Origin: Caldisericia bacterium
GTDB lineage: Bacteria; Caldisericota; Caldisericia; B22-G15
Direction of reading: 5' to 3'
Assembly (NCBI GenBank): GCA_021158845.1
Contig: JAGGSY010000157.1
Coordinates: 1 to 7,280, forward strand
Length of the DNA: 7,280 nt
Shown: positions 1 to 6,514 of the stretch, piece after piece
Position numbering within the stretch: the first letter of the stretch is position 1
How the letters are laid out: each line of letters opens with the position of its first letter
The notes under the pieces: model-generated
What the model was told of the DNA's origin: nothing
What the model saw: only the letters and a program-made list of their open reading frames with translations
Database searches by the model: none
Made by a program: the position numbers and the translations under genes

Positions 1-2
1 AG

Positions 3-1175
3 TTTTTTTCCTTCAAATTTGAGGGGAACATTCTAATTTTTATATTTTTGTTAGTTTTTATTTCCCTTTCAGATCTTTACCGCGTGGAATTCACATTGAT
101 AAACTCCAATAGGGTATCTATAACCTTATCTCTCCCGGCTACCTTTGCTTCAATATTTTTGTTCAATCCACTTATTGCAACCCTTGTTTCCTCCATTGGC
201 GGTATCATAGGGGATATGCTGAGGAAAGTAGAATGGTTTAAGACAATGTTTAACTTTTCTCAGTATGTCATCACCGTTGGTATCTCCTCCCTTGCTTATA
301 ATTTTATAATATCTCTTGAAGGAAAAGAGTATCCACTTTTAACCGGATTCTCTGCTGTAACTGTTGCAGGTCTCATCTATTTCCTTCTCAACTCATTCCT
401 TGTATCTACAATAACAGCTCTTGTTTCAAAAAGCAGGGTTTTAGACACCTTTCTCTTCATGTTTAGAAGGAACGAGATACTGCTTCAGTTTTTATCAATG
501 TTTATTTTAGGAGGTTTGTTTGCCTATATATTAAAGACAGAACCTCTCGCAATGATTCTTCTTATCCCCCTCTTTATTTCTGTCTATTACTCCTTTAAAA
601 GGCTTTCAGAGACAGAGGAAGCTGCAAAGAACTTTATGGAGGTTATTGCAGGGATAGTTGATGATTTTGACAAATATACAAAGGAACACTCTGAGAATGT
701 TGCAAGAATCTGTGAGAAGGTTGCCAATGAGATGAAGATTGATCTTGTAGCGAAGAGGAAACTTATAATGGCAGCCAAAGTACACGATTTTGGTAAGATC
801 GCTGTTCCACAGAAGATTCTGAATAAGAGGGGAAAACTTACAAAAGAGGAGTATGAGAAAATAAAGGAGCATCCTGTCATTGGTGCAGAACTTATGAGTA
901 AATTCCCTTATCTTAAGGAGGTTTCCACCATAGTTAAGTATCATCATAAGAAGTTGGATGGATCAGGTTATCCAGAGGATGGTGTTTCAAGAATACCACT
1001 TGAGGCAAGAATTCTTACAGTTTGTGATGTGTATGAAGCTCTCACATCTGAGAGGCCATACCGAGATGCATGGACAAAGGAGGCGGCTATAAGGTATCTT
1101 GAGGAAAACAAGAGTAAGTTTGACCAAAATGTTGTCATGGCATTAAAGGAACTTTTCAAGAGAGGGGAGGTTTAG
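3..1175 (+). CDS. Membrane-anchored HD-GYP domain cyclic di-GMP phosphodiesterase, 5' end cut by the window edge
   Basis: HD-GYP enzymes hydrolyse cyclic di-GMP at a metal centre; this one would act at the inner face of the cytoplasmic membrane. The frame is open from base 3, and a hydrophobic stretch already spans 27-65, so the TTG at 48 is a poor start and the true start probably lies upstream of the window. The first part (to about base 590) is a multi-helix membrane module. The rest is the HD-GYP domain with its expected residues: the first His at 687-689 in an EHS motif, the HD pair with a following GKIAVP at 783-803, His at 870-872, the HH pair at 942-947, DGSGYP at 957-974, and an Asp in CDVYEALT at 1026-1028. 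The position after HH is Lys instead of the usual Glu. The active site looks complete, so a working phosphodiesterase is likely. The next gene starts in its stop codon, and a pilus motor gene follows two genes later, which suggests control of the pilus. What the membrane module senses is unknown. Confidence 0.9.
   Translation, partial: FFSFKFEGNILIFIFLLVFISLSDLYRVEFTLINSNRVSITLSLPATFASIFLFNPLIATLVSSIGGIIGDMLRKVEWFKTMFNFSQYVITVGISSLAYNFIISLEGKEYPLLTGFSAVTVAGLIYFLLNSFLVSTITALVSKSRVLDTFLFMFRRNEILLQFLSMFILGGLFAYILKTEPLAMILLIPLFISVYYSFKRLSETEEAAKNFMEVIAGIVDDFDKYTKEHSENVARICEKVANEMKIDLVAKRKLIMAAKVHDFGKIAVPQKILNKRGKLTKEEYEKIKEHPVIGAELMSKFPYLKEVSTIVKYHHKKLDGSGYPEDGVSRIPLEARILTVCDVYEALTSERPYRDAWTKEAAIRYLEENKSKFDQNVVMALKELFKRGEV
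1166..1170 (+). promoter_or_regulatory. Ribosome binding site that fixes the GTG start at 1175
   Basis: GGAGG, within a GGGGAGG run, lies at the 3' end of the HD-GYP gene, four bases before the GTG at 1175-1177. The GTG overlaps the upstream TAG stop by one base (TAGTG), so this site supports both the unusual start and coupled translation. Confidence 0.7.
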
Positions 1176-1723
1176 TGCTTTTCATTCCCATCATAATAGG
1201 AATCTCCTTAATCGTTGGGTATTTAAGGGGAGGTTCCATTAAAAATTTTTCAAATGTGGAGTTTAAGAACCCGATTTTTATCTTCATAGGTTTTTTGATA
1301 CAGGTGATTATCTTTTCATCCTGGTTCCAATCATCCAATTTTAAAAACTACACAGGAATCCTTTTCATAATTTCATACCTTATTGTTCTCATCACCATTT
1401 CCTCAAATTTTCATCTTAAATCCATGAGAGTTATAGGTTTAGGATTTTTCCTGAATTTTCTCGTGATTCTCTTTAACTATGGTTATATGCCAGTTTCAAT
1501 TAAGGCACTCCAAAGTGTTGGTGCACACACCAAAATTGAACTTCTAAAGACCTATACAAGGTTTAACAACTGCGTTTTAATGAGTAAAGACACAAATCTA
1601 AATTTTTTAGGAGACATAATACCAATCCCTATATTGAATCAGGTGATAAGCATAGGAGACATATTTATTCTTCTTGGTTTCTTCCTCTTTATTCAGGAGG
1701 GGATGTTTTATAGGAAATCCTGA
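1175..1723 (+). CDS. DUF5317 family integral membrane protein
   Basis: A 182-residue hydrophobic protein with about five membrane segments, near residues 1-16, 33-51, 62-78, 84-102 and 158-175. It matches the DUF5317 pattern from memory: a short glycine-rich turn after helix 1 (YLRGGSIKNF), GYMPVS at 103-108, a loop near 132-152 containing LMSKDTNLNFLGDIIPIP, and SIGD at 159-162. No biochemical role is known to me for this family, so none is assigned. The length fits a complete member. It starts at a GTG that overlaps the HD-GYP stop by one base, with GGAGG four bases upstream. It ends 13 bases before pilB, and its TGA stop forms part of the extended -10 proposed for pilB. Its place between a c-di-GMP phosphodiesterase and a pilus motor makes a role in the same process possible, but unproven. 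Confidence 0.85.
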   Translation: MLFIPIIIGISLIVGYLRGGSIKNFSNVEFKNPIFIFIGFLIQVIIFSSWFQSSNFKNYTGILFIISYLIVLITISSNFHLKSMRVIGLGFFLNFLVILFNYGYMPVSIKALQSVGAHTKIELLKTYTRFNNCVLMSKDTNLNFLGDIIPIPILNQVISIGDIFILLGFFLFIQEGMFYRKS

Positions 1724-1729
1724 TATAAT
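1721..1729 (+). promoter_or_regulatory. Extended -10 promoter element for pilB, predicting a leaderless mRNA
   Basis: TGATATAAT is a perfect extended -10 (TG, one base, TATAAT). It overlaps the TGA stop of the DUF5317 gene and lies in the only intergenic gap of the window. Seven bases after the last T is an A at 1736, and the pilB ATG begins at 1737, so the predicted transcript would have no leader or a one-base leader. No -35 hexamer is visible at the usual spacing (1701-1706 reads GGATGT), which an extended -10 can tolerate. No ribosome binding site lies at a useful distance from the ATG, which agrees with a leaderless start. The motif could still be chance in A+T-rich DNA. Confidence 0.45.
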
Positions 1730-1736
1730 TAAAAAA

Positions 1737-3392
1737 ATGGCAGAGAGAAAACCCCTTGGAGAATTACTCCTAAGCAAAGGTATTATAAGAGAAGAGGACC
1801 TTAAAAAAGCTCTTGAGGAACAAAAAAAGACGGGCGTTCCCCTTGGTCAGATCCTCATAGATATGGGACTTGTATCTCCAGATGTGATTGGGAAAGTGCT
1901 GGGAGAGCAGTATGGTGTGAGTTATAAAAAGATCTCAGACATTCTCATATCACCAGATGTTGTAAATCTCATCCCTGAATCTATTGTGAAGGAGAAAAAG
2001 ATTTTTCCTGTGAGGAGAGAGGGTGATACCCTTGAAGTAGCTGTGCTTCCACCGGTAAATCCCCTTGTCATTGACGAGATAAGGGACATAACAGGACTTA
2101 AGATAAAACCATTTGTGGTAACAGATATGGAGTTTCAGAGACTCTTGAATCAATACTTTAACATAAAAACAATGGCATCAAAGACCCTTGGCGATGTAAA
2201 AGTGGAGGAGGAGAGAGAGAGGATTGTTCCTGAAACACCAATAGTAAAATTTGTCAATTCTTTAATTGAGGATGCAATAAATCAAAATGCATCAGATATA
2301 CATTTTGATCCAGAGAAGGAATACACAAGGGTTAGATACAGGATAGATGGAATGCTTATTGATGTGATGACAGTTCCTAAGGGTGTTGATGATTCTATAA
2401 TATCAAGGGTGAAGGTGCTTTCTGGTATGGATATTGCTGAAAAGAGAAGGGCGCAGGATGGAAGATTCTCCATGAAGATTCATGGGAAAGAGTATGACTT
2501 TAGAGTTTCCTCCATCGGTACAAGATTTGGTGAGAAGTTGGAGATGAGGATATTAAACAAAGCACAGGTTCTAATTGAGCTTGAAAGACTTGGGATGCTT
2601 CCATCTCAGCAGAAGATTTTTGAAAAGATAGTAAGTAAGCCATATGGTATGGTTCTTGTTACAGGTCCCACTGGAAGCGGGAAAACCACAACCCTCTACT
2701 CCACATTAAACAAACTCAACACACCAGAGAAGAGCATAGTAACAATTGAGGATCCAATAGAGTATGAGTTGAAGGGAATTGTCCAGATACAGGTAAATCC
2801 CAAGGCAGGCATAACCTTTAGCACAGGATTAAGATCTCTTTTGAGACTGGATCCTGATATTATAATGGTTGGAGAGATTAGAGATCTTGAGACGGCAAAA
2901 ATTGCCTTTGAAGCTGCATTAACAGGTCATCTTGTCCTTTCAACCATCCACACCAATGATGCTCCCTCAACCCTTGTAAGACTCATTGATCTTGGTATTG
3001 AACCGTATCTTGTCTCATCAGTTGTTATAGGGGTTGTTGCCCAGAGACTCGTAAGGACAATATGTCCTGTGTGTAAAATTGATTATAAACCATCCAGAGA
3101 GGAGATGGAGATACTCTTTGGGGAGGTAAAGGAGGATGTTCTTCTAAAGAAGGGAAAGGGATGCAGTAGTTGTAATTTTACAGGCTATAAGGGAAGAACC
3201 GGTGTTTTTGAGATACTTCCCATCACAAGAAGGATAAGAGAGATAATTAAGGGTGGTGAATCTTCGGAGATAATAAGAATGGAGGCAGAGAGGGAGGGGA
3301 TGATTTCTCTTATTGAAGCTGGTTTTGAAAAGGTTAAGATGGGAATTACAACCCTTGAGGAGGTATTAAGGGTTATAAGGCTTGAGGAATGA
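1737..3392 (+). CDS. pilB: Type IV pilus / type II secretion assembly ATPase, PilB/GspE family
   Basis: A cytoplasmic hexameric ATPase that powers pilus extension or pseudopilus assembly by turning the platform protein PilC. The 551 residues are close to the family norm. Residues 6-58 form an MshEN-type domain: two 24-residue repeats (6-29 and 35-58, each PLG...G...Q) separated by five residues. MshEN domains can bind c-di-GMP, but here each repeat begins with Pro where the consensus has Arg. The motor core has Walker A GPTGSGKTT at 310-318, an Asp box around TIEDPIEYE at 336-344, Walker B DPDIIMVGE at 372-380, a His box GHLVLSTIHTNDA at 397-409, and four zinc-ligand cysteines at 443, 446, 476 and 479. 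All key motifs are intact. The frame is open back to a TTG at 1674, but that would overlap the preceding gene by 50 bases and add an unrelated sequence; the family's sequence starts at MAERKPLGELL, so the ATG at 1737 is chosen. No Shine-Dalgarno site precedes it. The stop overlaps the pilC start (ATGA). PilB rather than GspE is favoured by the PilM/N/O genes nearby, though the two are close relatives. Confidence 0.95.
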   Translation: MAERKPLGELLLSKGIIREEDLKKALEEQKKTGVPLGQILIDMGLVSPDVIGKVLGEQYGVSYKKISDILISPDVVNLIPESIVKEKKIFPVRREGDTLEVAVLPPVNPLVIDEIRDITGLKIKPFVVTDMEFQRLLNQYFNIKTMASKTLGDVKVEEERERIVPETPIVKFVNSLIEDAINQNASDIHFDPEKEYTRVRYRIDGMLIDVMTVPKGVDDSIISRVKVLSGMDIAEKRRAQDGRFSMKIHGKEYDFRVSSIGTRFGEKLEMRILNKAQVLIELERLGMLPSQQKIFEKIVSKPYGMVLVTGPTGSGKTTTLYSTLNKLNTPEKSIVTIEDPIEYELKGIVQIQVNPKAGITFSTGLRSLLRLDPDIIMVGEIRDLETAKIAFEAALTGHLVLSTIHTNDAPSTLVRLIDLGIEPYLVSSVVIGVVAQRLVRTICPVCKIDYKPSREEMEILFGEVKEDVLLKKGKGCSSCNFTGYKGRTGVFEILPITRRIREIIKGGESSEIIRMEAEREGMISLIEAGFEKVKMGITTLEEVLRVIRLEE

Positions 3393-4594
3393 TATTTAAG
3401 TATATCGGAAGAGATGAAAGTGGAAGCCCTGCAAGGGGTGAGGTAGAGGCAAATAGCGAGGAAGAGGCAAGGAATCTCCTCCATGAGAGGGGTATTCATA
3501 TAATAGAGATTAAAAGGTTGAGGACAAGAAAAGTTGTATTAAAGAGGATTAAACCTGTTGATATAATATTTTTTGCAAGGCAACTCTCCCTCCTCCTTAG
3601 ATCAGGTTTTACCATACTTGGCGCCCTTGATGCAGTTGAGGAAAATGTAAAAAAACCTTTCCTAAAGCAGATTATAGCTAAGTTGAGGGAGGATATAATT
3701 GGTGGAGAATCCTTCTCAGAGAGTCTAAGAAAACTTGGAGATGTTTTTCCAAGGGTGTTTATTGAGACAGTTCATGTTGGAGAGGCAACGGGAAATCTTG
3801 ACTCTGTTCTCTTAAGAATTGCAGATTTCTTTGAGAAAGAGGAGGAGTTGAGAAGGAAGGTAAGAAATGCCTTTACATACCCAAAGATAGTTGTAAGTTT
3901 AATACTTATAGCAGTGGTCTTCATCCTTGTAACAATTGTTCCTGTTTTTACAAAGATATATGAAAGTGCCGGTGTGAAACTTCCCCTTCCAACAAGGATA
4001 CTTATATCTGTATCCAATGGAGTTATTCACTATTGGTGGGTAATTGCCATTGCTATCTTTATTATCTATATCCTGTTTAGAAGTCTCTCCTCCACCAAAA
4101 AGGGAAGGGAGAGGATAGATGAGTTTCTCTTTAACATGCCTACGATACTTGGAAAGATATATAGAGAAAATATCTTTTTAAGAATCTCCCACACATTTGA
4201 GACACTTATAAGGAGTGGAATATCCATAGGTGAAGCCTTTGAACTCCTCTCTCAGATTGCTGGAAATCTTACCATCTCAAAAGCAATTGATGAGGCAAGG
4301 GAGAAGATTATGCAGGGTGAAAGTATAAGCAGGGCAATTTTAGAGACGAAGAAGTTTCCCCTGATATTTACGAGGATGATAGCGGTAGGAGAGAGTGGGG
4401 GAAATTTAGAGGAGGTCTTGTCTGAAATGACAGGTTATTTTGAGAGAGAGCTTGATTCTGATATAAAGAGGTTTGTTGCACTCCTTGAACCAACTCTTAC
4501 AATAGTTCTTGGAATAATAGTTGGATTTATTGCCTTTGCAGTATACCTTCCACTCTTTGATATGGCAAGACTTATTACAAGAGGGGGACACTAA
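3389..4594 (+). CDS. pilC: Type IV pilus / type II secretion inner-membrane platform protein, PilC/GspF family
   Basis: The inner-membrane platform that contacts the PilB motor and passes its movement to the pilins. At 401 residues it is full length for the family. An N-terminal part (1-45, starting FKYIGRDESGSPARGEV) precedes two homologous T2SSF domains near 60-187 and 265-389. The repeat is visible in the paired motifs VGEATGNLD (130-138) and VGESGGNLE (333-341), and in GGESFSESL versus QGESISRAI. Membrane segments lie near 167-187, 214-231 and 368-389. The ATG overlaps the pilB TGA by four bases, with AAGG eight bases upstream, so the motor and its platform are probably translated together. 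Its TAA stop overlaps the stop of the convergent pilO-like gene, leaving no room for a terminator between them. Confidence 0.95.
   Translation: MIFKYIGRDESGSPARGEVEANSEEEARNLLHERGIHIIEIKRLRTRKVVLKRIKPVDIIFFARQLSLLLRSGFTILGALDAVEENVKKPFLKQIIAKLREDIIGGESFSESLRKLGDVFPRVFIETVHVGEATGNLDSVLLRIADFFEKEEELRRKVRNAFTYPKIVVSLILIAVVFILVTIVPVFTKIYESAGVKLPLPTRILISVSNGVIHYWWVIAIAIFIIYILFRSLSSTKKGRERIDEFLFNMPTILGKIYRENIFLRISHTFETLIRSGISIGEAFELLSQIAGNLTISKAIDEAREKIMQGESISRAILETKKFPLIFTRMIAVGESGGNLEEVLSEMTGYFERELDSDIKRFVALLEPTLTIVLGIIVGFIAFAVYLPLFDMARLITRGGH
4591..4594. other. Tail-to-tail overlap of two convergent pilus gene clusters
   Basis: The four bases CTAA hold the TAA stop of pilC (+ strand, 4592-4594) and the TAG stop of the pilO-like gene (- strand, 4593-4591). 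No inverted repeat followed by a T run is visible around it, so transcripts from each side probably extend into the opposing gene. Confidence 0.85.
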
Positions 4595-5130
4595 TCCTCA
4601 TATATGGGGAAATCAAGGGAGAGGATGAGGGAATAGTTAAAATCTTCGCCCCCCAAGAGTAGATTTGCTCTCCTCACAAGGATTAGGTGTTCATAATTTT
4701 CTAAAAATGAGATAAATTTTTTTACTTTATCCATCTTTCCAGAGATTTCAAGATCTACAGAGATTAGAGAATACTCCTCATCTTTTGAATCTTTAATATA
4801 TATAGACTTCAAGTTCAAACCAAAGGAGTTTAATCTCTCCTCAAGTCCATCCACAAAACTTTCAAACTCATCCCTTTTAAAAAACTTCTCCTTTTCATTT
4901 TTTATCTCAATGGCAAGTTTCTCTGTCTCTTTTTCCATATTTCCAAGCTGAGTAAACAACTCACTCCTCTCTGATACAAGTCCTGTTAGTTTGTTTAGTG
5001 TGTTCATCTTCTTTTTCCAGCCAAAGAATTGATATCCAACAAAAGCTGTAAAGAATATCAATTCAAAAATAAGTATATACTGCATAACTCTTTGAACCTT
5101 CTTTATCTTTGGGACATACTCTTTAATCAC
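4591..5130 (-). CDS. pilO: PilO-like (GspM-like) pilus alignment subcomplex protein
   Basis: PilO pairs with PilN in the inner membrane and forms the periplasmic frame linking PilM and the motor to the outer parts of the machine. With the start chosen here the protein has 179 residues: a short basic cytoplasmic tail (1-16), one membrane helix (about 17-37), a charged coiled coil (about 40-85), and a C-terminal alpha/beta domain (about 88-175) of ferredoxin-like type. This layout, its length and its position directly after the PilM-PilN fusion identify it; sequence identity to PilO is low, as is usual in the family. The frame also has a TTG at 5151, but only weak purines precede that codon, whereas the GTG at 5130 has AAGGAG six bases upstream and gives an eight-base overlap with the upstream stop (GTGATTAA). 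I therefore prefer 5130; a start at 5151 would add seven residues. GspM is the type II secretion counterpart and cannot be excluded. Confidence 0.8.
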   Translation of the reverse strand: MIKEYVPKIKKVQRVMQYILIFELIFFTAFVGYQFFGWKKKMNTLNKLTGLVSERSELFTQLGNMEKETEKLAIEIKNEKEKFFKRDEFESFVDGLEERLNSFGLNLKSIYIKDSKDEEYSLISVDLEISGKMDKVKKFISFLENYEHLILVRRANLLLGGEDFNYSLILSLDFPIYED

Positions 5131-6514
5131 CTTTCTCTCCTTTAATCTCAATCTCTATTGTGGATGCCACACCCTTACCTCCTCTTTTCTCCATCCTTCC
5201 TATCCTTACATCTGAAAAATATCCACTCTCAATCAACCTTTTCCTGTAAGAGAAAATTGATTGGAATCTATTTCCAACAACATTCAAATTGATATGATTC
5301 TCTTTATCCATACTTATACCCACTATCACAACATCTCCCTTGAGGGAATCTATCTTTGATATAAGTGATAATTTAATACTTTCAAACTCACCTGTTACAT
5401 CCTTCAATTTTTTAAGCTCATCGGAGAGTCTCTTGTACTCCTTTTCAACACCTTTCAGATCTTCAAGAGACCTCTCAATCCTTTTTAGATTATCCTTAGT
5501 TCCTCTAATTGCCATATCTGTTGTTTTCTGTGAATTTATAAGGTATGTGGAGAGGGAGATGATGAGAACACCAACGATAAATATGAATAACCCTAAAAAG
5601 AAAGTCTTTAATTCATCCTTTGGTCTCTCAATTATATCTCTTGGTATAAGGTTTATATTTACCCTATCCCCCAATCTTGAAAGGGAAAGTCCAATTGGTG
5701 CTAAAAGATGGATTGGAACTCCCTTTATTTGATCTTCATTCTCTATCTTTATCCCCAGTTTATCTGATAAAGAGCTTAAAAGTTTCTCAGGAATTTTCTC
5801 AACACCAGATATGAGCATCTTTTCAACTATCTTCTTTTCCGCCCTTGAGTAGTAAGAAATAGTATTTGAAACCTCATTTACCCACTGCTCTTCATTGTCC
5901 TCCATATTCTCAATTCCAATATCAAACTCTCTTAAAAAAAGAATATCTTCATCTTTAAAAAATATAAGTGTTGTCTTGAATGTGTTTAAAAAGACAAGTG
6001 CGCCTGAACCAGTGAGATTTTTCTTGTTGAGAAATTTAATTGCCCTAAAACAAGATACTGGATTTAACTCTATTCTACTCAACCCTAATCCAGCTTTCCT
6101 TATTATATTTATCCATCTAACGACCCTCTTTCTTGGAATTGATACCAAAAGGATTCTCTCCCTCCCATTCTCTTCGCCCAACTTAACTATGTTAAGCACT
6201 GGATAGTCATTCTCAAATATCTTGTATGAGGAGATTTCGTCAAGTAGTATCTTCCTCAAATCCTCCCTTGGCATCTTTGGGTATGTGCCAATCTTTATCG
6301 TTACCTCCTCCTCTGGAATTCCAAAGGTTACATCCCCTGCCTTAAGTCTGTTCTTTCTTACAAATTTCCTTAAATCTCTTACTATATGAGAGTCTGATGA
6401 TGTATCAATCTCTCCCTCTCTCAACTTATCAATGGAGACCTTCCCTCTCTTTAAAATTGAGAGCGAGGATAGTATCTTTCCATGTGTTATGGTTATTCCA
6501 AGAAATTTTTTCAT
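5123..6514 (-). CDS. PilM-PilN fusion protein (GspL-like architecture), pilus alignment subcomplex
   Basis: In most type IV pilus systems PilM is a cytoplasmic actin-like protein that binds the N-terminal INLLP peptide of the membrane protein PilN. Here both are one chain of 463 residues. Residues 1-285 follow the PilM fold order and end with LLAPIGLSLS (270-279). The PilN part begins with INLIP at 287-291, followed by one membrane helix (about 305-327), a coiled coil (about 338-375) and a periplasmic alpha/beta domain (about 380-460) ending in SYRKRLIESGYFSDVRI and a beta-rich tail. The nucleotide-binding motifs look degenerate: the usual GIDxG near the N-terminus reads GITIT (6-10), and the second phosphate motif, usually VDIG, reads VFLN (174-177). 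The order of cytoplasmic actin-like domain, helix and periplasmic domain matches GspL of type II secretion, but the kept INLIP motif points to a joined PilM and PilN. The ATG overlaps the upstream TGA (ATGA), with AGGA four bases before it. There is no sign of a frameshift: the junction is smooth and in frame. Confidence 0.85.
   Translation of the reverse strand: MKKFLGITITHGKILSSLSILKRGKVSIDKLREGEIDTSSDSHIVRDLRKFVRKNRLKAGDVTFGIPEEEVTIKIGTYPKMPREDLRKILLDEISSYKIFENDYPVLNIVKLGEENGRERILLVSIPRKRVVRWINIIRKAGLGLSRIELNPVSCFRAIKFLNKKNLTGSGALVFLNTFKTTLIFFKDEDILFLREFDIGIENMEDNEEQWVNEVSNTISYYSRAEKKIVEKMLISGVEKIPEKLLSSLSDKLGIKIENEDQIKGVPIHLLAPIGLSLSRLGDRVNINLIPRDIIERPKDELKTFFLGLFIFIVGVLIISLSTYLINSQKTTDMAIRGTKDNLKRIERSLEDLKGVEKEYKRLSDELKKLKDVTGEFESIKLSLISKIDSLKGDVVIVGISMDKENHINLNVVGNRFQSIFSYRKRLIESGYFSDVRIGRMEKRGGKGVASTIEIEIKGEKGD
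5137..5143 (-). promoter_or_regulatory. Ribosome binding site that selects the GTG start of the pilO-like gene
   Basis: On the minus strand AAAGGAG lies six bases before the GTG at 5130-5128, inside the 3' end of the PilM-PilN gene. This spacing supports the GTG over the TTG at 5151 and suggests translation coupled to the upstream gene. Confidence 0.65.

Noticed and set aside
587..947. Two open frames on the - strand inside the HD-GYP gene
   Set aside because: Both lie opposite the conserved catalytic domain and have Cys/Phe/Ser-rich products without recognisable features.
1695..1700. Strong AGGAGG resembling a ribosome binding site before pilB
   Set aside because: It is 36 bases from the pilB ATG and has no start codon in the pilB frame at a usable distance; it encodes Gln-Glu-Gly in the DUF5317 protein.
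1674..1736. Longer pilB reading frame beginning with TTG at 1674
   Set aside because: It would overlap the DUF5317 gene by 50 bases, has no ribosome binding site, and adds 21 residues that do not resemble the family; the MshEN sequence begins at the ATG at 1737.
4415..4440. Small inverted repeat TGTC...GACA followed by a T-rich stretch near the pilC end
   Set aside because: The stem is only four base pairs, lies well inside pilC before its last membrane helix, and lacks a clean T run, so it does not qualify as a terminator.
5131..5151. TTG start at 5151 for the pilO-like gene
   Set aside because: Only weak purines precede it, while the GTG at 5130 has AAGGAG at six bases and the short stop overlap typical of this cluster. 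It is not fully excluded.
5340..5732. Open frame of about 130 codons on the + strand
   Set aside because: It is antisense to the PilM-PilN gene, which has clear domain structure, and its product resembles no family; it is a shadow of the coding strand.
5895..6206. Open frame of about 100 codons on the + strand
   Set aside because: Antisense to the PilM part of the fusion, with the low-complexity Ser/Leu/Phe composition expected of a reverse-strand shadow.
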